Notes: generated by a model not told the origin, from the sequence alone. Shown: positions 24,431 to 34,341, counted from the stretch's first letter. The stretch is 64,000 nt of DNA from Roseicella sp. DB1501 (GCF_013112485.1 NZ_JABFHG010000003.1:372001-436000); one strand, 5' to 3'. Numbers and translations are program-made.

Positions 24431-26896
24431 TCAGCCGGCGGGCGGCGTCGCGGCGCCGGATGGCCGCAGCAGGAAGCCGCGATACTCGAAGGGCTCGGGC
24501 GCGCCAACCGCGGCCACCCGCTCGCCGATCATCATGAACTCGCGCTCCAGGGTCAGGCCCGCGGCCTGCGCCGCCGCGAGCAGCTCCGGATGGGCGAAGA
24601 CGCGGGTCAGGTATTCCGTGCGGTAGCCATCCGCCGACCAGGGCCGCTGCACCACGGCGAAGGAGGCCGCCGAGCGCACGAAGGGCGTCCGGCTCAGGAA
24701 GACCCAGCCCTCCGCCGCATCCGCGAACTGGCGCAGCTGCGCCTGCCAGTCGGGGGCGTATTGCAGGGAGCCGCTGGCGAAGACCAGGTCGTAGCGCCGC
24801 GCGAAGCACTCCGCGGGATCGCTGGCGAAGCGGACCCGCGGCAGCACCTGCCGGCCGGCGGCGCAGAGGGAGGGCCGGTCGCAGACGGTGTAGTCGATCT
24901 CGACCTCCGGCAGGACGGCCTCGGCGATCGCGGCGTAATGGCCGATGCCGCCGCCCCAATCGAGGACGGAGATCCGCTTCCGTCCCGCCGCCGCCCGGGC
25001 CAGCACGTAGGAGAAGACGAGGATGAAGTTGTGGGCGGCCGGGTCCTCCGAGCCGATCTGCGCCGCCTCGTGATAGATGCCGAGCGGCGTGGTGCTGCGC
25101 AGCGCGGCCAGGAAGGTCGGCCATTTGGCGAGCTGCGTCTCGGCGATGCTCGGATGGTCCCACCCGGCGGTGCGCGGGTCGTCCGGCTGCCAGCCCTCGG
25201 GCACGTATTCCCATTCCGGCGGCCGCGGATCGGGCGCCGGCGGCGCCTCGGCGACAACCGGGGCGATCGCCGGCGCCGCGGCCTCGGCGACCGGTTCGGT
25301 CGGCATCGCCGGCGCCGCCTGCGCTGGGGCTGGCGGTGCCAAGGGAGGGGCCAGGGGACGGGCCAAGGGAGGGGCCAAGGGCGGTGTCGGGGGCGGGGGC
25401 GGGACGAGCGGCATCGGGCTGGGCGCGGCCCCGCCCCGCAGCAGGCGCCGCATGGCCGCGCGCATCGCCGGTTGGCGCGAGACGACATCTCGCAGCCGCG
25501 CGGTCGAGCGCCAGAGGGTGCTGCTGGCGATCGCCTCCGCCTTCGCCTCCGCCAGGGCGGCGCGGTGCTCCAGCTCGGCGATCCTCGCCTCGGCGATGGC
25601 GGCCTCCGCCGCGAGCCTGGCCATGCCGGCCTGCGCCGCCGTCGCATCGCCGGCGAAACGGGCGATCTCCGCCTGGGCCGAGGCCAGCATCCGGCCGAGC
25701 TCGTCCGTCCGCGTCTGGGTCGCGGCGATGCCGGTCTCGAGCTCCGCCACCCGCGTCCGCGCCGCGGCGGCCTCCTGTTCCAGGCCGGCGGTCCTCGCCG
25801 CGGCCGCGCCGAGCTTCTGCTCGAGCCGCTGCGTCTGGTTCTCCATGGCGGCGCTCCGCTCGGCTGCCTGCTTCGCCCGGTCCACGGCCTGGACCATGGC
25901 CGCCTGGGCATCGAGATTGAAGGGATCGAGCTGACCGGACAACTGCGTGAAGGTGCGGCAGTCGATCCCCGGCTCGCCGCAATCGATGGCCGCCTCCAGC
26001 AGCTCGAGGGCGAGCGCCTGGCGCGGCTGGTCCTTGGCGAAGGTGGCCAGCAGCAGGCCGAGGGCGACGCGGACCGGATCGGCCGGCACCTCCAGCCGCG
26101 CCAGCTCGGAGCCGAGGGCGCGTTCCAGCGTGTCGGGCGACAGGGCGAGGAAGCGCCGCAGCACGCGCCGCGTCTCCCAGGCCGAGCGGCGCATCACCCG
26201 GCTGCTGGGCCAGCTCGTGTTCTTCCCCTCGCCAAGGACCCGGTAGGCGACCAGCGGCTCGTCCAGCACCCTGATCTCGTGCTGGGTGACCAGCCGGATC
26301 CAGAGGTCGAAATCCTGCAGCTGGACGAGAAGCGGGTCATAGGCGCCGATCTCGGCCAGCACCACCCGCCTGATCATTGCGGTCGGATGGCAAAGCGCAT
26401 TCCCTTGCATGAAGAAATGTCGCAGCCAGGCGAACCGGTTCGGCAGGTCGTCGATGAAGGCGTGCTCATAGGGATGGCTGCCGGGCGCGCAGGCCCGGCC
26501 ATGCTCGTCGATGAAGTCCGCCTTGCCGAAGACGGCGGCGATGCCGGGGTTCTCGTCGAGAAAGGCGACCTGGCGTTCCAGCTTGCCGGGATGGAAGACG
26601 TCGTCCGAGCAATGCAGGGCGATGTATTCGCCCTTGCAGCGTCTGATGCTCTTGTTCAGCGTATTGGAATAGCCCGAATTCGGCCGTGTGATCCTGGTGC
26701 TGAGTCTTGAGTCGGAGAAGGAGTTGATGATTCTGGCTGTGTCGTCCTTCGATCCATCATCCGTGACGATGAGTTCGAGATCGTCGAAGGACTGCGTCAG
26801 GACGCTTTCAATGGCTTCCGCGACATAAAGCTCGTGATTGTAAGTAGGCAGGACCACGCTGACCTTGGGCACGCGCAACATTCCGGCTGGCTCCAT
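24431..26896 (-). CDS. Fusion of GT2 glycosyltransferase, coiled coil, Pro-rich linker and TIGR04325-like methyltransferase
   Basis: The 821-residue protein has four parts. Residues 10-230 are a GT-A family 2 glycosyltransferase, with VSVVLPTYNHELYVAEAIES, IVTDDGSKDDT, the donor-site HCSDD, and LLVQLQDFDLWIRL. Residues 330-465 form an Ala/Glu-rich coiled coil. Residues 495-555 are a Pro-rich linker with repeated PLAPP units. Residues 570-821 form a methyltransferase domain with ISVLDWGGGIGHYAAIAEA (motif I), YDLVFASGSLQYAPDW and WVFLSRTPF, resembling the TIGR04325 group of polysaccharide loci. It probably adds and methylates a sugar on a surface glycan or protein; the acceptor is unknown. The 5' end and upstream DNA are less GC-rich than the rest. 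No other glycan genes adjoin it. Confidence 0.85.
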   Translation of the reverse strand: MEPAGMLRVPKVSVVLPTYNHELYVAEAIESVLTQSFDDLELIVTDDGSKDDTARIINSFSDSRLSTRITRPNSGYSNTLNKSIRRCKGEYIALHCSDDVFHPGKLERQVAFLDENPGIAAVFGKADFIDEHGRACAPGSHPYEHAFIDDLPNRFAWLRHFFMQGNALCHPTAMIRRVVLAEIGAYDPLLVQLQDFDLWIRLVTQHEIRVLDEPLVAYRVLGEGKNTSWPSSRVMRRSAWETRRVLRRFLALSPDTLERALGSELARLEVPADPVRVALGLLLATFAKDQPRQALALELLEAAIDCGEPGIDCRTFTQLSGQLDPFNLDAQAAMVQAVDRAKQAAERSAAMENQTQRLEQKLGAAAARTAGLEQEAAAARTRVAELETGIAATQTRTDELGRMLASAQAEIARFAGDATAAQAGMARLAAEAAIAEARIAELEHRAALAEAKAEAIASSTLWRSTARLRDVVSRQPAMRAAMRRLLRGGAAPSPMPLVPPPPPTPPLAPPLARPLAPPLAPPAPAQAAPAMPTEPVAEAAAPAIAPVVAEAPPAPDPRPPEWEYVPEGWQPDDPRTAGWDHPSIAETQLAKWPTFLAALRSTTPLGIYHEAAQIGSEDPAAHNFILVFSYVLARAAAGRKRISVLDWGGGIGHYAAIAEAVLPEVEIDYTVCDRPSLCAAGRQVLPRVRFASDPAECFARRYDLVFASGSLQYAPDWQAQLRQFADAAEGWVFLSRTPFVRSAASFAVVQRPWSADGYRTEYLTRVFAHPELLAAAQAAGLTLEREFMMIGERVAAVGAPEPFEYRGFLLRPSGAATPPAG

Positions 26897-27004
26897 CCCC
26901 TTGCCGGATCATATCGATCAATGTTGCAGACCGGAACCTATAAGGTGATTGGTTTTCCAAAATACTCTTCCTGAAAGCGTGGAGCGTAACGTTCCGTGAC
27001 GCAG

Positions 27005-27031
27005 TAACGGCAGAGGCTTATTGTGCCGTTA
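27005..27031. repeat. Inverted repeat in the AT-richer gap upstream of the glycosyltransferase fusion
   Basis: TAACGGCA at 27005-27012 and TGCCGTTA at 27024-27031 are perfect 8-bp arms with an 11-base loop. The site lies 78 bases past the yhdP-like stop and 109 bases before the fusion gene start. It may be a weak terminator for the former or an operator for the latter; no T-run follows. The rest of the gap (26897-27108) is clearly AT-richer than the surroundings. Confidence 0.45.
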
Positions 27032-27108
27032 TCGGCATGAAAAGCGTGCGTGACGGCGCCGCGATCTGCCAGGACCGTGGAAACGCCCAAGGGGGCCTGC
27101 CGGGGCGC

Positions 27109-30100
27109 CTACCGCTCCGCGCTGCCCAGCCCGAACAGCCCGCGCAGGAAGCCCGGCGTCAGCGCCGCCAGCGGGTTGACCGAGACGGTGGGGTCGGCGA
27201 GCGACCCCTGCACCCGGTAGGTGGCGGCGAAGACCCCGCCCCCCGCCTCGGGGCTGAACAGCCGGCCGAGGATCGGCAGCCGCCCGAGCAGGGTGTTGAA
27301 GACATAGGCCGGGACGATGGTGCCCTCGATCGCCGCGGTTTTGCGCAGCCGTTGGATCCGCCCCTTGGCGGTGATGCCGAGCGAGGCCGAGAAGGCCCGC
27401 GCATCGGTCAGCGTCAGCGTCTCCGGCGTCAGGGCGAAGGGGGCGACCAGCCGGCTGAAGACCAGCCCGCTGCCGCCGCGCACCGCCTCGACCAGCCCGT
27501 AGAGCGTCATCGCCTGCAAGGCCTTGGACAGGGCCGGCGCGTCGCGCAGCACGAACTCCTCCAGCTCGGCGGTGCCCTCCAGCGCGGCGCCGGGGCGCAG
27601 CTCGCCATAGCTCGCGCTCACCGAGAGCCGGCCGCCGCGGATCGAATCCGTCACGTCGAGGGCGTGCAGCAGCGCCCCGCCGTCGCGCGCCGTCAGCCGC
27701 AGCAGCCGGTGCTGGCCCTGCGGCGCGAGGGTGAAGTCGAAGCCGCCCTGGCCAGCAGCGGCGCCGGTGCGGCCGGTGGCGCGCGCCTCGCGCAGCAGGC
27801 CGTTGGCATCGCTGCGCAGCCGCGCCTGCAGGTCGTGCAGCAGCCGCCCCTCGCCCATGGTCCCCTGGTCGAAGCGGAGATCGAGCTGCAAGGGCAGGCC
27901 GCTCTCGTCCGCCGCCGCGGCCGGGGCCGGCCCGGCGGCATCGGCGGGGCCGAGCACCGGCCGCAGATCCACCAGCGGCCCGCGCAGGCTGGCCGCCCAG
28001 GGGCCGCCCTCGCGCGCCGGCCGGGTCACGGTGCCGGCGAAGCGGGTGAGGCCGAGGCTGCCCTCGCCGACCTCCACCCGCTCCAGTCGCGCCTTCGGCC
28101 CGAATTCGGCGCGGCCGCGCAGCGCCAGGTCGAGCGTCGCCAGCCGCATCGCCTCCATCGAGGCCAGGGTCTCGCCCTGCAGCCGCAGCGTGCCCTCGAA
28201 CAGCCCGGCCGCGCCGGGCGGCTTGCTCCAGTGCAGCGCCTCGAGGCCGAGCCGGGCGTCGCGCAGGTCGCCGCGCAGCGCGACGCTGCCCTGGCCGTTG
28301 CGCCGCTTCTCGTATTTCGCGTCGAGCGCCACGGTGCCGCCCAGCACCTGCCCGGTCTCGACGCCGAGCGCCTTGACCTGCGGCGCGTCGAAGCGGCCGG
28401 CGAGGGTGCCGCGATCGGTCACCTGGCTGGCCGGCCCGCTGCGGAAATCCATCTCCAGGCCGAGCCGGACCGGGGCGCCGACCAGCAGCGCCTGACCGTT
28501 CAGCTTCATCCCCTCGGTATCGACCGCGAGGTCGAAATTGGCCCGGTCCAGGTCGCGCTCGGCCAGCGCGTTCAGCAGCTTCGCCTCCGTCACCCGGCCG
28601 GTGGCGCGGATGCGCAGCATCTCCATCGGCAGGTCGTGCAGCAGCGGGAAGCCGATGCTGAGCTGCGCCTCGGCCTGCCCGGCCACCGCCTGCGCCTCCA
28701 GCTTGCGCTTCTCGAAGAGCTTGAGCCGGGGCTGGCGCAGCACGGTGAAGATCTCGGGCAGCGGCCCGGCGACCTGCAGCGCCATGTCGGCCGCCCCCGG
28801 CTCGGTATCGAGGCCGCTGAAGCGCACCAGTGCGTCCCGCACCTCGATCCCGCCCGGCCGGCCATCCGCCCGCGCCTGCCGGACGCCCTGGCCGCGCAGG
28901 ATGATCTCGGTCGGGGCGAAGTCCACGGTGCCGGAGACGCCGACCGCCGGCGGGATCGGGCGCAGCCAGTGCACCGTCGCGCCGGTGACCTGCACCTGCC
29001 CCGTGAGCCCGGTGAGGCGGATGCCGTCCAGGCTCTCCGGCACCTCCGCCTGCGCCTGCCAGTGGCCATCGCGGACCCGGCCGGCGGTGATGTTCTGCAC
29101 GATCCAGTCGCGCGCCCCCGGGACGATCCCCGCCGGCCAGTAGCTGGCGAGATCGGCGACGCGCAGCGCGTCGAGCGAGGCCTCGCCGGCGATCCGCCAG
29201 GCGCCGTCGCGCAGCACCGCCCGGCCATCGGCGGCGAGGCTGGGCGAGGGGCCGCCGGCGGCGCCGGTCGCCGGTAGGCGGAGCTGCAACCGGTCGAGCG
29301 CCGCCTCGCCCGGCGCGTAATGGCCGGCGAGCGACAGGCTCTCGGTGGCGAGGCGGCCGCCGCCGAGCTGGAACACCGCCTGGGCCAGGCTGGCCTCGAC
29401 GCGCGCCGCCTCCAGCCGCAGCCCGTCGAGCGCGGCGGGCAGGGCGAGGGAGAGGCTGGCCTTCGCCGCCTGCAACTGGCCGGCGGGCAGGGCGGCGAGC
29501 GCCTCGGCCCGCAGCGCCGGGGCCAGGGCGGCCGGCCAGAGATAGGGCAGCTCGGCCGCCTGCAACGGCCCGCCGGCGAGGTCGATCGCCGCCAGCCAGC
29601 CCTCCTCGCGCTGCCGCACCGTGCCCTCGGCGCGCAGCGCCGGGCCGGGCTGGCCGAGCCGGCCGGGCAGGCGCAGCACCGCCTCGCGCACCGCGAGGCT
29701 GCGGCTGTTGCCCTCGACCTCGGCGGTGAGGCCGGCGAGCGGCAGGCGCTGACCCGGGGCGAGCACCAGCGCCCCCGGCCCGCCCTCAAGCCGCGCCCGC
29801 ATCCGGTCGGGCCGGGCATCGGCGTCGAACTCGGCCTCGGCGGCGAGCGTCACCGGGGCGTCGAGCGCGGCGAGCGGCGCCAGCGGCGGCCAGAAGGCCG
29901 CCAGGGCGGCGGGTTGCAACGCCGGCAGGGCGAGCCGGGCCGAGAGGCGCATCGGCGTGCCGCGGGCCATGCCGCTCAGCCGCACCGGCAGGCTGACCGC
30001 GCCGGCCTGCAGCACCGCCGCACCCTCGCCGGCCAGCCCGCCGGCCGCGGCGCGGCGCAGATCGAGCCGGGGCTCGAGCAGCCGCCAGGTCAGCCCCGCG

Positions 30101-30738
30101 GCCGGATCGGTGAGCACCATTTCGCCGCCATTCACCCGGATGCGGCGGAGCGCCGCCAGCGGGTCGCGGTCGGAGGCCGGCTGCATCAGCCGCCCGAGCA
30201 GGGCGGAGAGCTGCGTTCCGGGCGGCGGCGCCTCCGCGGGGGGCGCCGCGCCGCCCGGCCCGAGGCCGAGCGCGATGCCCTGGTCGGTCAGCACGGCCTG
30301 CAGCCGCGGCCGCCGCAGCTCGATCGTTGCCGGCGCCAGGACACCGTGCAGCAGGGCGCGGAAGGAGAGCGCGATGCTCGCCTCCGGCAGCACCATCTCG
30401 GCCTCGCCGCCCTGCAGCCGGACCGCGCCCAGGCGGATGTCGAGCGGCGCGGCGGTGCCGCCGCGGAAGCCCTCCCAGGCGATGGCGGCGTGGCCGATCG
30501 ACAGGCGCAGCCCGTCGGGCCGGTCGTTCACCGCCGCCTCGATGCGGCGGGCGAGCTGCGGCAGCTCCAGCGGCCGCTCGCCCAGCCGCCAGGCCAGCAG
30601 GCCGAGCCCGGCGAGCAGCACGAAGAGCAGGCCGATCGCCCCGGCGGCGCAGCGGCGGGTCCAGCGCCAGCCCCAATGGGGAAGCGCCCGGCGGCGCGGG
30701 CCTGGATCGGGCGAGGCTTGACCTCGGCCGCCGCTCAC
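27109..30738 (-). CDS. YhdP-like AsmA-family envelope protein (DUF3971)
   Basis: The 1209-residue protein has one membrane anchor near residues 33-50 (AAGAIGLLFVLLAGLGLLAW). The rest is a very long periplasmic region of repeated beta strands ending with an AsmA-like C-terminal block (VRGGSGLVFSRLVAPFALTPETLTLTDARAFS, VFNTLLGRLPILGRLFSP, GGGVFAATYRVQGSLADPTVSVNPLAALTPGFLRGLFGL). YhdP and related proteins form hydrophobic grooves that bridge the periplasm and carry phospholipids to the outer membrane. The start is GTG, with GGAGGG six bases upstream. It is divergent from glnE with only 17 bases between the start codons, so promoters must lie inside the opposing genes or overlap. It differs from E. 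coli YhdP in detail, so orthology is not proved. Confidence 0.88.
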   Translation of the reverse strand: MSGGRGQASPDPGPRRRALPHWGWRWTRRCAAGAIGLLFVLLAGLGLLAWRLGERPLELPQLARRIEAAVNDRPDGLRLSIGHAAIAWEGFRGGTAAPLDIRLGAVRLQGGEAEMVLPEASIALSFRALLHGVLAPATIELRRPRLQAVLTDQGIALGLGPGGAAPPAEAPPPGTQLSALLGRLMQPASDRDPLAALRRIRVNGGEMVLTDPAAGLTWRLLEPRLDLRRAAAGGLAGEGAAVLQAGAVSLPVRLSGMARGTPMRLSARLALPALQPAALAAFWPPLAPLAALDAPVTLAAEAEFDADARPDRMRARLEGGPGALVLAPGQRLPLAGLTAEVEGNSRSLAVREAVLRLPGRLGQPGPALRAEGTVRQREEGWLAAIDLAGGPLQAAELPYLWPAALAPALRAEALAALPAGQLQAAKASLSLALPAALDGLRLEAARVEASLAQAVFQLGGGRLATESLSLAGHYAPGEAALDRLQLRLPATGAAGGPSPSLAADGRAVLRDGAWRIAGEASLDALRVADLASYWPAGIVPGARDWIVQNITAGRVRDGHWQAQAEVPESLDGIRLTGLTGQVQVTGATVHWLRPIPPAVGVSGTVDFAPTEIILRGQGVRQARADGRPGGIEVRDALVRFSGLDTEPGAADMALQVAGPLPEIFTVLRQPRLKLFEKRKLEAQAVAGQAEAQLSIGFPLLHDLPMEMLRIRATGRVTEAKLLNALAERDLDRANFDLAVDTEGMKLNGQALLVGAPVRLGLEMDFRSGPASQVTDRGTLAGRFDAPQVKALGVETGQVLGGTVALDAKYEKRRNGQGSVALRGDLRDARLGLEALHWSKPPGAAGLFEGTLRLQGETLASMEAMRLATLDLALRGRAEFGPKARLERVEVGEGSLGLTRFAGTVTRPAREGGPWAASLRGPLVDLRPVLGPADAAGPAPAAAADESGLPLQLDLRFDQGTMGEGRLLHDLQARLRSDANGLLREARATGRTGAAAGQGGFDFTLAPQGQHRLLRLTARDGGALLHALDVTDSIRGGRLSVSASYGELRPGAALEGTAELEEFVLRDAPALSKALQAMTLYGLVEAVRGGSGLVFSRLVAPFALTPETLTLTDARAFSASLGITAKGRIQRLRKTAAIEGTIVPAYVFNTLLGRLPILGRLFSPEAGGGVFAATYRVQGSLADPTVSVNPLAALTPGFLRGLFGLGSAER

Positions 30739-30755
30739 CCCTTCCCTCCGGGACC

Positions 30756-33746
30756 ATGTCCCAGATCGCCCTCGCCCCGGAGCGCCTGCCCCGCCCCTTC
30801 GACCGGGAGGCGGCGGACCGGCTGGTGCAGCACTATGCCGGCGGCGACGCCGCGATGCGCGCCCTCGCCGCCTCGCCCGGCGGCGCGGCGCTGCTCGCCG
30901 CGCTCGGTGGCCACAGCCCCTTCCTCGCCGAGCTCGCCCAGCGCGATCCGGAGGCGCTGCTGCGCCTCGCTGCGCGCGGCCCGGACGAGGCGCTCGACCT
31001 CGCCTTCGAGCCGTTGCGCCATGCCGATCCGGCGGCGCCGCGCGATGCGGTCGGGGCGATGCTGCGGCGGGCGAAGCGGCAGGCGGCGCTGATCGTCGCC
31101 GCGGCCGACCTCGCCGGCCTCTGGCCGCTCGACCGGGTCACCGGGGCGCTCTCGGATCTCGCCGAGGCGGCGATCGACTTCGCCTGCGCGCATCTGCTGC
31201 TCGCCGCCGCCGGGCGCGGCGAGCTGCGCATCGCCCGCCCCGCCCAGGCCGCGCGGCTCGATCCGCGGCAGATCTGCAAGGGCAGCGGCCTCATCGTGCT
31301 CGGCATGGGCAAGCTCGGCGGGCGGGAGCTGAACTACTCCTCGGATATCGACCTCATGGTGCTGTACGACCCGAAGGAGGCTGCCTATCACAGCGACCGG
31401 GCCGGCGCCTGCTATGTCCGCCTCGCGCGCGACCTCGTGCGGTTGCTCGATGAACGCACCGCCGAGGGCTACGTCTTCCGCACCGATCTGCGATTGCGGC
31501 CGGACCCGGCGGCGACGCCGCTCGCCGTCTCGGTCAATGCCGCCATCGTCTATTACGAGAGCATGGGGCAGAACTGGGAACGGGCGGCGATGATCAAGGC
31601 CCGCCCGGTAGCCGGCGACCGCGCCCTCGGCGAGCATTTCCTGCGCGAGATCCGTCCCTTCGTCTGGCGCCGTCACCTCGATTTCGCCGCGGTCGCGGAC
31701 ATCCATTCCATCAAGCGGCAGATCCATGTCCACAAGCGGGCGCGCGGGGCAGGGGCCACCATCGCGCTGGCCGGCCACGACGTGAAGCTCGGCCGCGGCG
31801 GCATACGCGAGATCGAGTTCACCGCCCAGGTGCTGCAACTCATCTGGGGCGGACGTGACCCGGCGCTGCGCGACCCGACCACGCTCGGCGCCCTCTCGGC
31901 CCTGGCGGCGGCCGGGCGGCTGGACCGGCGCGCCGCGGCCGACCTCGCCGATGCCTATGTCTTCCTCCGCACGCTCGAGCATCGGCTGCAGATGGTGGCG
32001 GACCGGCAGACGCACAGGCTGCCGGAGGACCCGGCCGGGCTGGCGCGCATCGCCTCCTTCATGGGCTACGAATCGGCCGATGCCTTCGCCGCCGCCTTCA
32101 TGGCGCATCTCGGCCGGGTCGAGCGGCATTACGAGAGCTTCTTCGAGACCGCGCCGCCGCTCTCGGTCGAGGCGCCCGACGGCGCCGGCACCGGCAACCT
32201 GGTCTTCACCGGCGTCGAGGACGATCCCGGCACGCTGCAGACCCTGAAGCGGCTCGGCTTCCAGGACCCGTCCTCGGTCGCCGCCCTGGTGCGCGGCTGG
32301 CACCATGGCCGGCCGCGCGCCACCCGCAGCGAGCGGGCGCGGGAGCTGCTGACCGCGCTGATGCCCTCGCTGCTCGCCGCCTTCGGCAAGCAGTCCAACC
32401 CCGACCAGGCGCTGGTGCGCTTCGATGCGGTGATGAGCCGCCTGCCGGCCGGGGTGCAGGTGCTCAGCCTGCTGCACCGCAACCCGGCCCTACTGGAGCG
32501 CATCGCCGGCATCCTCGGCGCCGCGCCGCAATTGGCCGAACACCTGGCGCGCAACCCGGCGGCGCTGGACGGGCTGCTCGCCGGCGGCATCTCGCCGAGC
32601 GACGCCGATCCCTCCGCCGGCCTGCCGGCCCTGGTCAAGGATGCCCGCCATATCGAGGAGGCGATGGAGGCGGCGCGGCGCCTGGCGACGGCGCGGAAAT
32701 TCGAGATCGACGCCGCGGCGCTCGAGGGGCAGATCGACGCCGACACGGCGGGCGAGCTGCGCGCCGACCTGGCGGACGCCGCCATCGCCGCGCTGCTGCC
32801 GCGCATCATGGCGGATTTCGCCGAGCGCTACGGCCGGGTGCCGGGCGGCGCGATGGCAGTGCTGGCCATGGGCAAGCTCGGCAGCCGGGAGATGCTGCCG
32901 GGCTCCGATCTCGACCTGGTGCTGCTCTACGAGCACGACCCGGAGGCGGCGGGCAGCGAGGGCGGCCGGCGCTCGCTCGCGCCTTCGGAATACTTCGTCC
33001 GCCTGGCGCCACAGGTGGTCTCGGCCATCACCGCGCCGGGGGCGGAGGGGCGGCTCTGGGAGGTGGACATGCGGCTCCGCCCCTCGGGCAACAAGGGGCC
33101 GGCGGCGGTCCGGCTCTCGGCCTTCGAGCGCTATCACATGACCGAGGCCTGGACCTGGGAGCGCATGGCGCTGACCCGGGCGCGGCCGATCGCCGGGCCG
33201 CCGGCCATGCGGCGGCGCATCGGCGAGATCCTGCGCGCCGCCCTGACCCGGCCGGGCGTGGCCGAGACCGCCTTGCAGGATGCGGTGGCGATGCGCCAGC
33301 GCATGCTGCGCGACCTGCCGCCGGAGGGCCCCTGGGACCTGAAGGCGATGCCCGGCGGGCTGGTGGAGGTGGAGTTCATCGCCCAGGCGCTGCAGCTCCG
33401 CCACGCCGCGGCGGCCCCGAGGGTGCTGGCGACCACGACCCGCATCGCCCTTGCCCGGCTGCGCGAGGCCGGGGTGCTGCCGCCAGGGGAAGCGGCGACC
33501 CTCATCGCCGCCGACCAGCTCTGGCGCACCGCGATCGGGCTGATCCGGCTTACCCATGGCCGGTCCCGCGACCCGGCCCTGCCGGCGCCGGCCGCGGCGG
33601 CGCTGCTGCGGGCGACGGCGCCGCTGCTGCCGGCGCCGGCGGTTGACCTCGAGGCATGGCGTGCGCAGATGCGCGCGGTGGCGGCCGAGGTCCGCGCCAT
33701 CTTCGAGCGGCGGATCGGCGATCTCGGGACGGGGGCAGCGGCATGA
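30756..33746 (+). CDS. glnE: Bifunctional glutamine synthetase adenylyltransferase/deadenylase
   Basis: The 996-residue protein has two nucleotidyltransferase domains. The N-terminal (deadenylylating) one shows GMGKLGGRELNYSSDIDLMVLYDP around residue 190. The C-terminal (adenylylating) one shows AMGKLGSREMLPGSDLDLVLLYEHD around residue 710. GlnE-specific blocks include RLRPDPAATPLAVS, GRGGIREIEFTAQVLQL and DLKAMPGGLVEVEFIAQ. It adds or removes AMP on glutamine synthetase in response to PII and glutamine. It is coupled to bcp by an ATGA overlap. It belongs with the nitrate and glutamate synthase genes of this window in nitrogen metabolism. Confidence 0.97.
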   Translation: MSQIALAPERLPRPFDREAADRLVQHYAGGDAAMRALAASPGGAALLAALGGHSPFLAELAQRDPEALLRLAARGPDEALDLAFEPLRHADPAAPRDAVGAMLRRAKRQAALIVAAADLAGLWPLDRVTGALSDLAEAAIDFACAHLLLAAAGRGELRIARPAQAARLDPRQICKGSGLIVLGMGKLGGRELNYSSDIDLMVLYDPKEAAYHSDRAGACYVRLARDLVRLLDERTAEGYVFRTDLRLRPDPAATPLAVSVNAAIVYYESMGQNWERAAMIKARPVAGDRALGEHFLREIRPFVWRRHLDFAAVADIHSIKRQIHVHKRARGAGATIALAGHDVKLGRGGIREIEFTAQVLQLIWGGRDPALRDPTTLGALSALAAAGRLDRRAAADLADAYVFLRTLEHRLQMVADRQTHRLPEDPAGLARIASFMGYESADAFAAAFMAHLGRVERHYESFFETAPPLSVEAPDGAGTGNLVFTGVEDDPGTLQTLKRLGFQDPSSVAALVRGWHHGRPRATRSERARELLTALMPSLLAAFGKQSNPDQALVRFDAVMSRLPAGVQVLSLLHRNPALLERIAGILGAAPQLAEHLARNPAALDGLLAGGISPSDADPSAGLPALVKDARHIEEAMEAARRLATARKFEIDAAALEGQIDADTAGELRADLADAAIAALLPRIMADFAERYGRVPGGAMAVLAMGKLGSREMLPGSDLDLVLLYEHDPEAAGSEGGRRSLAPSEYFVRLAPQVVSAITAPGAEGRLWEVDMRLRPSGNKGPAAVRLSAFERYHMTEAWTWERMALTRARPIAGPPAMRRRIGEILRAALTRPGVAETALQDAVAMRQRMLRDLPPEGPWDLKAMPGGLVEVEFIAQALQLRHAAAAPRVLATTTRIALARLREAGVLPPGEAATLIAADQLWRTAIGLIRLTHGRSRDPALPAPAAAALLRATAPLLPAPAVDLEAWRAQMRAVAAEVRAIFERRIGDLGTGAAA

Positions 33747-34237
33747 GCGAGGCGGTCACGGGCGGGCAGGGCCCGCAGGAAGGCGCGGCGGCGCCGGACT
33801 TCACCATGCCGGCGAGCGGCGGCCGGACGGTGAGCCTGGCCGGGCTGAAGGGCCGGCCCTTCCTGCTCTACTTCTACCCGAAGGCGGATACGCCGGGCTG
33901 CACCAGGCAGGCCTGCGGCATCCAGGAGGCGCTGCCGCAGCTCGGGCGGATCGGCCTGACGGTGATCGGCGTCAGCCCGGACAAGCTGCCGCCGATCGAG
34001 AAATTCGCGCAGAAATTCGGCCTGGAATTCCCGCTCGCCTCCGATCCCGACCACAAGGTGGCCGAGGCCTATGGCACCTGGGTGGAGAAATCCATGTATG
34101 GCCGGAAGTACATGGGCATGGAGCGCAGCAGCTTCCTGGTCGATGCCGAGGGGAAGGTCGCGCGCATCTGGCGCAAGGTGAAGCCGGAGGCGCATGCCGC
34201 CCAGGTGCTGCAGGCGGCGCAGGACCTCGCCGGCTGA
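33743..34237 (+). CDS. bcp: Thioredoxin-dependent peroxiredoxin of the Bcp/PrxQ type
   Basis: The 164-residue protein carries the peroxidatic Cys53 in YPKADTPGCTRQACG. The resolving Cys58 lies five residues later, which marks the PrxQ/BCP alpha subgroup that forms an intramolecular disulfide. RSSFLVDAEGKVARIWRKVK is the usual C-terminal block. It reduces hydrogen peroxide and alkyl peroxides in the cytoplasm using thioredoxin. The ATG overlaps the glnE stop (ATGA), an association seen in many alphaproteobacteria. The frame extends upstream within glnE without conservation. Confidence 0.95.
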   Translation: MSEAVTGGQGPQEGAAAPDFTMPASGGRTVSLAGLKGRPFLLYFYPKADTPGCTRQACGIQEALPQLGRIGLTVIGVSPDKLPPIEKFAQKFGLEFPLASDPDHKVAEAYGTWVEKSMYGRKYMGMERSSFLVDAEGKVARIWRKVKPEAHAAQVLQAAQDLAG

Positions 34238-34341
34238 GGCGGCCCGCCACCGCTAGCCGATGTGATCCGGAATTGCCGCCGGTGCTGCGAGACCGCGGCG
34301 CGGCCGATGCGTTACGCCTTCGGATAAAGATGGAGGAAGGC

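Noticed and set aside
27037-29277. Plus-strand frame opposite the YhdP-like gene
   Set aside because: It has Gln/Arg/His-rich shadow composition; the AsmA-type protein on the other strand is convincing.
30735-32477. Minus-strand frame opposite glnE
   Set aside because: It is antisense to the conserved nucleotidyltransferase domains of glnE and has no motifs.
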